DNA of 64,000 nucleotides, from positions 124,001 to 188,000 of the forward strand of contig NC_014010.1 in NCBI RefSeq assembly GCF_000024465.1, in the 5' to 3' direction. The position numbers were made by a program, and so were the translations under genes. This document shows positions 57,371-64,000 of the stretch, in pieces (within the stretch, counting starts at the first letter, position 1; each line of letters starts with the position of its first letter). This DNA is from Candidatus Puniceispirillum marinum IMCC1322. Its GTDB lineage: Bacteria > Pseudomonadota > Alphaproteobacteria > Puniceispirillales > Puniceispirillaceae. A model generated the notes under the pieces. That model made no database searches. It had not been told where the DNA came from and was given only the letters and a program-made list of their open reading frames with translations.

Positions 57371-59217
57371 TGTCTGACCTCACAAAACATATAGGAATTG
57401 TTGCTCGTCATTACTGGGGTGAGCCAAACATCAAATCAAGCAACGGGTCTGACCTGAGGTTTGGCACAAACGGCTCCAAATCTGTGGACTTGGATAAAGG
57501 CTGTTGGTTTGATCATGAAAATGAAGTCGGCGGCGGCGTTGTTGACCTTGTGCGCCGTCAGGAGGGTATTCCAGATGGTGCGCCGGTAGCGCATATCTTG
57601 CATGAAAAGTTTGATATTCAACCGCTATCAGTGCCAGTTTTGAGTCAAGCTTCAAAGCTGAATGAGACATATGACTATATCGACGCGCAAGGCGAATTGC
57701 TTTATCAGGTTCAGCGTTTACATCCTAAATCGTTTAGGCAACGACGCCCCGATAATAATGGTGGTTGGATTTACAACCTCAAAGGCGTTCCTTTGCTACC
57801 TTATCGGCTACCAGCTCTGCTCGGTAATCAGCAAGGCTCAATATTCATCGTTGAAGGTGAGAAGTGCGCTGACGAACTATCACGCCTAGGCCTGCTAGCT
57901 ACAACCAATAGCGGTGGTGCAGGAAGCTGGAAGCCAATCCTGAACCACCATTTTCAGGGGCGGAATGTTGTGATTATTCCAGATAATGATGATGCAGGCC
58001 GTAAGCATGCTCAGCGGGTCGCTCAAAATCTTTTTGGGTTAGCAAATAGCCTAAAAATATTGGAATTGCCCGGATTACCTGAAAAGGGCGATGTTATCGA
58101 TTGGCTGACGAATGGCAATAAGCCTCAGGATCTGGTCAGATTAGCCGATCAAGCCTCGATTGTTGATCAGCCACCAATTGAAAGTGTTGATGAGGACAAA
58201 GATTACTACAAGTTCTTGACTGTTGAAGACCTGTATCGTTTGCCCGAGCCAAGACCTCTTGTTGAGGGTTTGATCTCAGAAAATAGCTTCTGCGTTATGT
58301 ATGGTGCCCCCGGAAGCGGTAAATCGTTTTGCGCCCTTGATATTGGGTTATCTATCGCTTGTGGAATGCCGTGGCATGATAAACAGACTCAACAGGGCTC
58401 AGTGCTGTTCATAGCGGGGGAGGGTGTTGGCGGTCTTAAGCGTCGCGTCAAAGCGTTTCAGCGCCATCACGGGCTGGATGCGGTGGGATCCTTCCTAATA
58501 CTCCATCAGGCCGTAAACTTTCGGGATGAATCAAGTGTACAGCGTCTACTCCGGTCAATTGACCGTACCGGTGGAAATTTTAACGCTGTATTTGTTGATA
58601 CTGTGGCCAGAGCCTTGCCCGGCAGCGATGAGAATAGTGCAACAGATATGGGCGCGTTTGTTGATACATGTGACCGTATTAGGCATCACACGGGCGCTGC
58701 GGTGATAGGTGTCCATCACTCAGGAAAGGACATGAGCCGCGGTATGCGCGGCTCCAGCGCCTTGCTTGGGGCTGTTGATACGTCAATTGAGGTAAAAAAC
58801 ACCGACGGTGTGATCCGCCTCAAAAACGAAAAGCAAAAGGATCACGCTGAGCATCAGCCCATTTATCTTAAGATGAGCGAGGTGGGACTTCTAGATGGCT
58901 CCAGCGTGGTGCTAGAGCTAATCAGCAGTGATGGTGGCCAAAACCCCCTAAAACGTCCGAAATTTCGCACTGCTCATCAATATGCAGCGTTTCAGGCGCT
59001 ACGAAACCTTTTGATAGATAAAAAGGTCAAGAAAGTCCCTGTGAGTGATTGGCATAAGGCGCATGCGGGTAAATCTCCAGACTTGAGCTCAGACAAGCGC
59101 AGAGGCGCAAGGCAGCAGTTGCAAGACAAAGGTTTAGTTGTAATCAACGATAGTATGGTTTGGATAAACCGAGAGGTAGAGGAAACTATGGAGCCTTATC
59201 ACGACACAAAAGACTAA
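57370..59217 (+). CDS. Toprim-primase/RepA-like helicase replication protein
   Basis: 615 residues from ATG 57370 (GGGGAGG upstream). Residues about 1-110 form a putative DNA-binding or primase N-terminus; about 165-250 hold a Toprim-like fold (IFIVEGEKCADELSRLG and VVIIPDNDDAGRKHA with the acidic residues). From about 310 comes a RecA-type ATPase: Walker A GAPGSGKSFCALD, Walker B-like NAVFVDTVARA, and HHSGKDMSRGMRGSSALLG. This is the primase-helicase arrangement of phage satellites and integrative plasmids, probably initiating replication of the excised element. Translationally coupled to the AlpA-like gene. Confidence 0.85.
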   Translation: MSDLTKHIGIVARHYWGEPNIKSSNGSDLRFGTNGSKSVDLDKGCWFDHENEVGGGVVDLVRRQEGIPDGAPVAHILHEKFDIQPLSVPVLSQASKLNETYDYIDAQGELLYQVQRLHPKSFRQRRPDNNGGWIYNLKGVPLLPYRLPALLGNQQGSIFIVEGEKCADELSRLGLLATTNSGGAGSWKPILNHHFQGRNVVIIPDNDDAGRKHAQRVAQNLFGLANSLKILELPGLPEKGDVIDWLTNGNKPQDLVRLADQASIVDQPPIESVDEDKDYYKFLTVEDLYRLPEPRPLVEGLISENSFCVMYGAPGSGKSFCALDIGLSIACGMPWHDKQTQQGSVLFIAGEGVGGLKRRVKAFQRHHGLDAVGSFLILHQAVNFRDESSVQRLLRSIDRTGGNFNAVFVDTVARALPGSDENSATDMGAFVDTCDRIRHHTGAAVIGVHHSGKDMSRGMRGSSALLGAVDTSIEVKNTDGVIRLKNEKQKDHAEHQPIYLKMSEVGLLDGSSVVLELISSDGGQNPLKRPKFRTAHQYAAFQALRNLLIDKKVKKVPVSDWHKAHAGKSPDLSSDKRRGARQQLQDKGLVVINDSMVWINREVEETMEPYHDTKD

Positions 59218-59223
59218 AATCCG

Positions 59224-59282
59224 GCACATAATGTGGGTGGGGTGGGGTACCCCCTATGGGGTACCCACCAACCCATATGTGC
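59224..59282. repeat. long imperfect palindrome after the replication gene
   Basis: Outer arms GCACATA (59224-59230) and TATGTGC (59276-59282); inner arms GGTGGGGTACCCC (59241-59253) and GGGGTACCCACC (59258-59269) pair with a single-base bulge over a four-base loop. The left inner arm is itself palindromic (GGGGTACCCC). No T run follows, so it is more than a simple terminator; an element origin or primase recognition site is possible. Confidence 0.6.
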
Positions 59283-59311
59283 TTGAGGTGGGTGGTTAAT
59301 CCACCCCAAGC
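59281..59311. repeat. second strong hairpin, adjoining the palindrome
   Basis: GCTTGAGGTGG (59281-59291) and CCACCCCAAGC (59301-59311) are complementary with one A-C mismatch around the loop GTGGTTAAT. It touches the right end of the previous palindrome, giving two consecutive cruciform-capable structures within 90 bp. Confidence 0.55.
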
Positions 59312-59403
59312 AGAACAAGCCGCCACAAGCAGGATAAGGGCGATCTCAAAAGCACATAAGAGGAATAGGGTGAGTTTGCGGGTCACTTGATAAATCCCTA
59401 ATA

Positions 59404-59679
59404 TCAATCAAACCTTATGATTGTGCCGTCTTCAAACATAATCTGATCTAAATCAGCTTCCATAAGCACTAAATTAGGTACGATAGACGCTAAACGCGAT
59501 GGAACATCTGAAACAGCCATACCGGTGTTATACTTGCCTCTTTGAACAATTGTCTCACTTGGTTGAATTCTGAGGTCACCAGTTCCTGCTTGAAGACGCC
59601 ATTAGGCGCTGCGGACGTGCAAATGGTCGTGCATTCGGCTTTCTGCGCGAGTCAGTAGGCCGCTACTTAGGTTATTAGG
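59404..59679 (-). pseudogene. decayed minus-strand gene fragment with in-frame stop
   Basis: Minus-strand reading gives a coding-like peptide in two in-frame pieces: NLSSGLLTRAESRMHDHLHV then RSA, a TAA (at 59602-59604), and WRLQAGTGDLRIQP continuing through SETIVQRGKYNTGMAV to a TGA at 59404-59406. The residue composition looks protein-like on both sides of the stop, there is no start codon or ribosome-binding site at the 5' side, and it abuts another gene. I read it as a pseudogene, possibly of phage origin; the family is not recognised. A coincidental open stretch is the alternative. Confidence 0.35.
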
Positions 59680-59699
59680 GGGTAGAAATGTTAAATAGG

Positions 59700-59897
59700 C
59701 TATTTGTCCGAACTCTGACCTTCTAGGATACGCCTTATACGTTTTAATTCGATAGAGTGTGTGTCTAAACCAAGATTGCGTCTGATAAAGCCTATTAGCC
59801 AAACAACGCAAATGCCCATTACCAAATAAACAGTAACTTTGAGCCAGAGTATTATCTGGTCTATCTGAGCAAAGATATCATTGATGATTTCAGTCAT
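59700..59897 (-). CDS. small single-span membrane protein
   Basis: 65 residues from ATG 59897 (a TTG-initiated 93-residue reading from 59981 is possible). One hydrophobic helix, LWLKVTVYLVMGICVVWLIG, near residues 16-35, followed by a basic amphipathic stretch (LKRIRRILEG). No good ribosome-binding site for the ATG. No family recognised. It lies 120 bp downstream of the alternative oxidase on the same strand and could be co-transcribed. Confidence 0.45.
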   Translation of the reverse strand: MTEIINDIFAQIDQIILWLKVTVYLVMGICVVWLIGFIRRNLGLDTHSIELKRIRRILEGQSSDK

Positions 59898-60017
59898 AGC
59901 GTTGATACAGCCCAATACCTCTAGTTGAATAGGTTTAGAAAGATGGGTATCAAAATGAAGAGGGTCATTAGAATTTCTCAAATGGTTCTAAATGAGACTT
60001 TTCCATAATTCTATAGC

Positions 60018-60620
60018 TTATCCTTTTGCCAAAGCGTCCGCCATTTCGTGATTGGTGTCGCTGTGCCCTTGTTCGTCTTGCCTAACAGCAATTATGACAT
60101 CCCTGAGTTTAGCCGTCTTAGGCAGCCCATAATAGTCTTTTGCGATATCCGGCGCGTCAATATTTGTAGCTTTGTCCGAGTCTATTTGATCTAAATATTC
60201 TGTGTAACTAATTACAGCCTGCTCCTCAAAATAACCGACCATACGGTGTGCCGTTTTTGGAAAAAATACGTACAGAATGAAGTAAAAATGCCAAAAAAAG
60301 AATTGGGCTAATAGAATAATAGCCCTCTCTAAAGCATTGGGTTTGGCGATTTCAATAAAAATCATCAAATGCATTCGCTCATTTTCTGCCTCATCAAGTA
60401 AAGTCTTTATCCAGCCCTTTTCATCTTGTTTCATTTTCCTCAGAGAACTTAGATGATTCCACATGCCCGCAACCATACCGGGAACTCCAGCAACTGTCTC
60501 AAGAACAACCGCCCTATGGCCGTATCGTTTTGCAAAAAAGGTGTCAGCGAACCACCTAAAAAACATTGTTACAGCTAATGCGAACCTGTCAGAAAAATCA
60601 CTTGGAGCGCGGTGTTGCAT
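60018..60620 (-). CDS. aox: alternative (cyanide-insensitive) ubiquinol oxidase
   Basis: Di-iron membrane-bound oxidase that reduces oxygen with ubiquinol without pumping protons. 200 residues, the compact bacterial size. All six iron ligands are visible: Glu41 in LETVAGVPG, Glu81 and His84 in AENERMHL, Glu in FEEQAVISYT (132/133), and Glu183 and His186 in RQDEQGH. Two hydrophobic helices for monotopic binding lie near 45-60 and 100-125. GAGG eight bases upstream supports ATG 60620. It sits inside the island, flanked by unrelated genes and remnants, so it is mobile cargo. Confidence 0.92.
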   Translation of the reverse strand: MQHRAPSDFSDRFALAVTMFFRWFADTFFAKRYGHRAVVLETVAGVPGMVAGMWNHLSSLRKMKQDEKGWIKTLLDEAENERMHLMIFIEIAKPNALERAIILLAQFFFWHFYFILYVFFPKTAHRMVGYFEEQAVISYTEYLDQIDSDKATNIDAPDIAKDYYGLPKTAKLRDVIIAVRQDEQGHSDTNHEMADALAKG

Positions 60621-60973
60621 TTTTATTACCTCGAATATAAGTCGTTTGTTATAAGAGCCAAGGGCTGTAACCTAATGTATATAAGTTGGAAAATAGTTCC
60701 GAGAAACACAACTATGTAATATAAGTAAACCGATCCTAATTTTTAAAAAAGTGAGGCTAACTGAGTGCTTGGTATGACCTCTGGCTCCTTACATATTATT
60801 TATTTAGTCTGAATTTGCGATAAAACAAGGCCAGCGCATAGACTGGCAAATAATCACCAATTTAACCTTCCGTATTGGCTTACTGCGGGGGGAGATATGA
60901 CCTTTTTTATCTTTTGACCCTTTTCTCTAATTTTAGATAAGAAGCTGCAGTAAGTGTCAGACGCATTTTCCGA
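60621..60973. other. 353-bp A/T-rich gap with no gene recognised
   Basis: Upstream of the alternative oxidase. No reading frame on either strand is convincing. The A/T-rich left part presumably carries the oxidase promoter, but I see no FNR-type box. CTTACTGC (60879-60886) recurs inverted as GCAGTAAG (60947-60954), a weak inverted repeat of doubtful meaning. Confidence 0.5.
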
Positions 60974-61168
60974 TTATTCGGGATTTACGCCAGTTTCACG
61001 TAACGCGCCGGGATCTGGAACGATATGGGGCATGCGCCTTGATCTCATTTCAAATTGATCAAGAATTTGAGAATTTTCGTCTGTTAAGATAGCTGCGAAT
61101 TGGAAAATCTGGCCAAACATTTGGTTTAAGTCAGAGGTTTCCGTATCGTAGAAAATATAGTTTTTCAT
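60974..61168 (-). pseudogene. N-terminal fragment of an exonuclease I-type DEDD nuclease
   Basis: 64 residues starting MKNYIFYDTETSDLNQMF with the ExoI motif D-x-E-T and continuing QIFQFAAILTDEN and RRMPHIVPDPGALRETGV, which is the opening of the SbcB/exonuclease I and related DEDDh family. Full-length relatives are 450 residues or more. The frame stops at TAA right after TGVNPE and no continuation is visible in the next 300 bp. There is no ribosome-binding site before the ATG at 61168. Remnant left by an insertion or deletion in the island. Confidence 0.7.
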
Positions 61169-61250
61169 TTAGCTAATCAGCTTGATTTGTATTTTGATTA
61201 AGTATCTTATAAGGCTTGAACCGTTAAGGTTATTTGGCTGGGAGTGCAAT

Positions 61251-63221
61251 GTGAATCAAATAGGTAAGTGGTTTGAAGCGGTTTTAGGACCATTAATTGG
61301 TTATCTTAAGATTGAAGGATTTGGTCCCTTTTTGGCGTTTGCAATTTTAGTTGTTGGAGCAATAGTTATTGCACTTATTTTATATCATTTTAGTGTTTTT
61401 TATAGAAGGCTCAATAACGCAATTTCGGCGCTTCAAAATTGTGAAAATGAAGAAGAGTTTTATAAAAATTTTGAATCAATAAATGGATATTTCAATAATA
61501 ATTCTGGGCTGGGAGTTTGTTGGAGGGAGTTTACAGAGACTATAATTCACCCTCACGTTGCTAGGCCCGGTGGGACAGATCCTATAATACGAAACACCTC
61601 TCGCCCGGGTGATTTTTTTGATGCAGAGGCTGCTGGATTCGTTACGCCAACACTGAGGATAATGCCAAACATATTTGTTGGTGTTGGCTTGTTCCTTACT
61701 TTTGCTGGGTTGATAGCAGCTTTATCAACGGCCACGACAGCGATGTCGGGCGGTGCTGATCAAATGCAGGTCGCACTCAGAGATCTGCTTTATACCATAT
61801 CTGCAAAATTCTATACTTCATTGATCGCTTTGGGAGTTTCAATCTTTCTAACTATTATTTTCAGGATTTTGGAAACAAAAAGATCTGTTCTGTTTAAAAA
61901 ATTAAACGATAAAATTGAAAGGGGAATGCACTTCGTTTCAGTTGAAGAGATCGCATACAGCCAACTAGAAGAGATGAAAGAACAAAAGATCCAGCTCCAG
62001 CAATTTAATACAGATCTGGCGATGAAACTTGGAGATCACATTGAAACAGCTGTAACATCGGCAATGAGCCCTGTTGTAGATAAGTTGAGTTCAATGGGAG
62101 AGAATATGGGGCAAAGTAACATTAAGGCAATGCAGGAAATTGGCGACGCTATTGCCAAAAATGTTCAAGGAGCTGCAGGCGAAAGTTTAGGCCACTTGTC
62201 TGATAGGCTTGATAACCTAACAACTGTACTTGGCGATATGTCATCAAACCTTTCCAAGAGCACAAGTGAGTTTGAGAATGATATAGCCAATGCACTGACG
62301 AGTATGAAATCAGGTTTAGAGGCTATGGCGTCAGATCTGCAAAGTAATGCCGCGCAAACATCCGATATACTTTCTGAAAAGCTTGAGGGTCTTGCTGATA
62401 GCCTATCAAATGCAGCTGAGAACATTAAGGTTAGCCTTGAAGCAGGGGCAGGAGAGGTGTCTGGTGAGCTTGAAAGAGCAATCGAAAGGCTAACTGAGGC
62501 CACTGATAGAAGTGCAGACAAGATGGGCTCTGCTGTTGACGGTATTAACGATGCAGTGAAGGGCATTGCCAGCTCTCTCGAAGATGCTTCGGGGCAAGCT
62601 GGTGAATTAGCAAAGGCCCGAATGGAGGAAGCTGGAGCCTCCGCAGCAAATACGTTTTCAGAAGCGGGGCAAAAAATGTCTGACGCGCTCGAGGTGGGTA
62701 TGGAAGAGCTCAGTACTGCAATGGCAGGCTTTGAGCAGAGTCTCGGTCAAGCCTCAGAAAATATGCTTAAAATGAATGATGAACTGGGCAACACATCTAA
62801 AGTGGTTTCAAAGACTAGTTCAGATTTAGATAGTAGCGTAAAGGCTCTTAAAGAGGCATCAGGTAGCGTAAGCGGCGCAATTAGTCCAGCGTTAAATGCT
62901 GTTGAAAGTATTCAGTCTGCGGTGAGGCAGATGGATGAAAAGGTGAGTTCAGCAGCTAGTCGTGTCAGCGAAGCTGTTGAGAGGCTTGAGACGGAAATGC
63001 GCCTCAGCGGGGAGTCTTGGGAAGAGCATTCGAAAAAGTTTGACGGGGTTAATGAGAACCTTGGGGCAGTGTTCAGTAAAGTTAACTCTCAGATAGAAGA
63101 GAGCCAGAGCAGGATGAGAGATTTCGTGATTGGTGTTGACGGCGCATTCAGAAACGCCTTGGCTGGTCTCCAAGAGGCTGTAGAAGAACTAGCTGATGAA
63201 CGAAAAGCTGGAAGAGATTAG
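61251..63221 (+). CDS. zorA: Zorya anti-phage system protein ZorA (MotA-like motor with long tail)
   Basis: 656 residues from GTG 61251, with GGGAG six bases upstream; the reading frame extends upstream but has no better start. Membrane helices at about 24-50, 141-161 and 186-206 flank a MotA/ExbB-type core (RIMPNIFVGVGLFLTFAGLI). Residues about 215-656 are a long cytoplasmic helical tail rich in Ala, Ser, Glu, Lys and Gln, resembling a chemoreceptor coiled coil. Family knowledge: ZorA forms the pentameric stator around a ZorB dimer, uses ion flow to rotate, and its tail signals phage infection to effector proteins. Followed after six bases by zorB. Confidence 0.88.
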   Translation: MNQIGKWFEAVLGPLIGYLKIEGFGPFLAFAILVVGAIVIALILYHFSVFYRRLNNAISALQNCENEEEFYKNFESINGYFNNNSGLGVCWREFTETIIHPHVARPGGTDPIIRNTSRPGDFFDAEAAGFVTPTLRIMPNIFVGVGLFLTFAGLIAALSTATTAMSGGADQMQVALRDLLYTISAKFYTSLIALGVSIFLTIIFRILETKRSVLFKKLNDKIERGMHFVSVEEIAYSQLEEMKEQKIQLQQFNTDLAMKLGDHIETAVTSAMSPVVDKLSSMGENMGQSNIKAMQEIGDAIAKNVQGAAGESLGHLSDRLDNLTTVLGDMSSNLSKSTSEFENDIANALTSMKSGLEAMASDLQSNAAQTSDILSEKLEGLADSLSNAAENIKVSLEAGAGEVSGELERAIERLTEATDRSADKMGSAVDGINDAVKGIASSLEDASGQAGELAKARMEEAGASAANTFSEAGQKMSDALEVGMEELSTAMAGFEQSLGQASENMLKMNDELGNTSKVVSKTSSDLDSSVKALKEASGSVSGAISPALNAVESIQSAVRQMDEKVSSAASRVSEAVERLETEMRLSGESWEEHSKKFDGVNENLGAVFSKVNSQIEESQSRMRDFVIGVDGAFRNALAGLQEAVEELADERKAGRD

Positions 63222-63227
63222 TGTTAG

Positions 63228-64000
63228 ATGGGTGGGGCAAGAAGAAATAGAAAATCACGCAACGAGGCAGACGAGTCTTATTTTGTGTCTATGACTGATA
63301 TTATGATTGGTATGCTGTTCGTTTTCATTCTGATCATTATGTACTTTTCTTACCAATTGAAGATTCAATCAGAGGCTCAAGATGATTATGCGCAGTCGGC
63401 AACAGATCATCGCACGCAGATTCTTGACGAGTTGAAAGATTATTTAGAGGGTAACGGTCAGATTAAAATTGAGATAGATGCAGAGCAGGGTATCCTAAGA
63501 GTTCCAGAGGGGGTGTTGTTTGACTCTGGTGTTGCCGATATTCTGGAAGGAAGCAATGCAGACTTCTTCTCGGCCAAGCTGGCAGCAGCTTTTGCGGCTG
63601 TCATTAGGTGCTCCGTTCTAAATGAAGGGCTAAAAGTTTTTGATGGTTCAGAAAAATGCAGGTCTAAAAATGTTAACCGAGCATTTATTGAGTCAATATT
63701 TATTGAAGGGCATACTGACAACAGCCCCATAAGGGGCGGTCTTAGAGGCAACGTCAAGATCAATTCAAATCTCCGATTATCAGCGCGGAGAGCTACAAAT
63801 ACCTACGAAAATATGATTGCGAAAAAGCCAGTCCTTGAAGCGTTTAAGTCGCCTAAAAACGAACCCGTGTTTGCGGTGTCAGCATATGGTAAGACACGCC
63901 CAATTGACACTAATTCCACATCCTCAGGTAAAGCAAACAACCGCAGGATTGATATTAGGTTACTGATGTATATTCCAGAAAACAGTGCGGCGTTATTTGA
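63228..64000 (+). CDS. zorB: Zorya anti-phage system protein ZorB (MotB-like), truncated at the window edge
   Basis: Open from ATG 63228 to the window end, 257 codons with no stop. The short basic N-terminus (GGARRNRKSR) is followed by SYFVSMTDIMIGMLFVFIL, the MotB plug helix with the ion-binding aspartate at about residue 24. From about residue 145 a peptidoglycan-binding OmpA-like domain is seen: FIEGHTDNSP, LRLSARRATNTYE, AYGKTRPIDTN and NNRRIDIRL. It anchors the ZorAB motor to the cell wall. Only a short C-terminal piece should be missing. Effector genes (zorC/zorD or zorE) would be next, outside the window. Confidence 0.88.
   Translation, partial: MGGARRNRKSRNEADESYFVSMTDIMIGMLFVFILIIMYFSYQLKIQSEAQDDYAQSATDHRTQILDELKDYLEGNGQIKIEIDAEQGILRVPEGVLFDSGVADILEGSNADFFSAKLAAAFAAVIRCSVLNEGLKVFDGSEKCRSKNVNRAFIESIFIEGHTDNSPIRGGLRGNVKINSNLRLSARRATNTYENMIAKKPVLEAFKSPKNEPVFAVSAYGKTRPIDTNSTSSGKANNRRIDIRLLMYIPENSAALF

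Noticed and set aside
59186-59407. Minus-strand frame of 66-73 residues with a hydrophobic N-terminus and a lipobox-like cysteine
   Set aside because: It begins only at TTG or GTG, runs straight through the two palindromes, and overlaps the end of the replication gene. The apparent hydrophobic segment could be chance, so I did not call a gene.
60879-60954. CTTACTGC ... GCAGTAAG inverted repeat
   Set aside because: Only 8 bp with a 60-base spacer, in A/T-rich DNA; no transposase or target duplication accompanies it, so it is not an insertion-sequence end.
55111-64000. Second attachment site (repeat of the tRNA-Pro 3' end) inside the window
   Set aside because: I looked for the T-loop and acceptor sequence in both orientations and found no copy, so the island's right end must be outside the window.
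1-64000. CRISPR arrays, rRNA genes and intact insertion sequences
   Set aside because: No regularly spaced repeats, no rRNA-like sequence and no transposase frame were found; the only short tandem repeats are those listed.

Overview
The window looks like a chromosomal segment of a marine alphaproteobacterium. The evidence is gene order and protein character: tig-clpP-clpX-lon-HU, an uninterrupted nuoABCDEFGHIJKLMN operon continuing into birA-coaX-rnj-mce-DUF1467, rpiB-glyA-nrdR-ribD-ribE-ribBA-ribH-nusB, and yceD-plsX-fabH-ihfA-merR ending at a tRNA-Pro gene. I suspect the SAR116 (Puniceispirillum-like) group from recall of similar gene order. I could not test this, so it is an inference.

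Left part (1-8000): a truncated aldehyde dehydrogenase and an iron-type alcohol dehydrogenase; a DMT exporter flanked by two copies of the alcohol dehydrogenase 3' end; a three-module exonuclease/CBS/nucleotidyltransferase protein that starts in a 15-bp minisatellite; a universal stress protein with a perfect FNR/FixK-type box; tRNA-His and tRNA-Leu.

Proteostasis block (8100-17200): trigger factor with a His-Asp tract and a lysine-rich tail, ClpP, ClpX, Lon, HU and an Hsp20. Sigma-32-like heat-shock promoters precede clpP and lon, and an FNR/FixK-type box precedes hsp20. tRNA-Val and tRNA-Asp lie here.

Transport and surface block (17200-25300): a single-domain NAD(P)HX dehydratase, three more DMT exporters, a YczE-like protein, a minus-strand pair made of an inverse-autotransporter barrel without passenger and a separate secreted protein, and two tandem Lin0512-family genes.

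Core operons (25600-54950): respiratory complex I followed by cofactor and RNA-processing genes, one-carbon and riboflavin biosynthesis, BamE, a cytochrome bc1 assembly chaperone, and phospholipid/fatty-acid initiation. plsX appears to start at CTG.

Right part (55034-64000): a mobile genomic island integrated next to tRNA-Pro(GGG). It carries a P4-type tyrosine recombinase, an unrecognised gene, an AlpA-like regulator, a Toprim-helicase replication protein, strong palindromes, an alternative oxidase, gene remnants, and at the window edge the motor genes zorA and zorB of a Zorya anti-phage system. ZorB runs off the end, so the effector genes and the right island boundary are not visible. No CRISPR array, rRNA or intact insertion sequence was seen.
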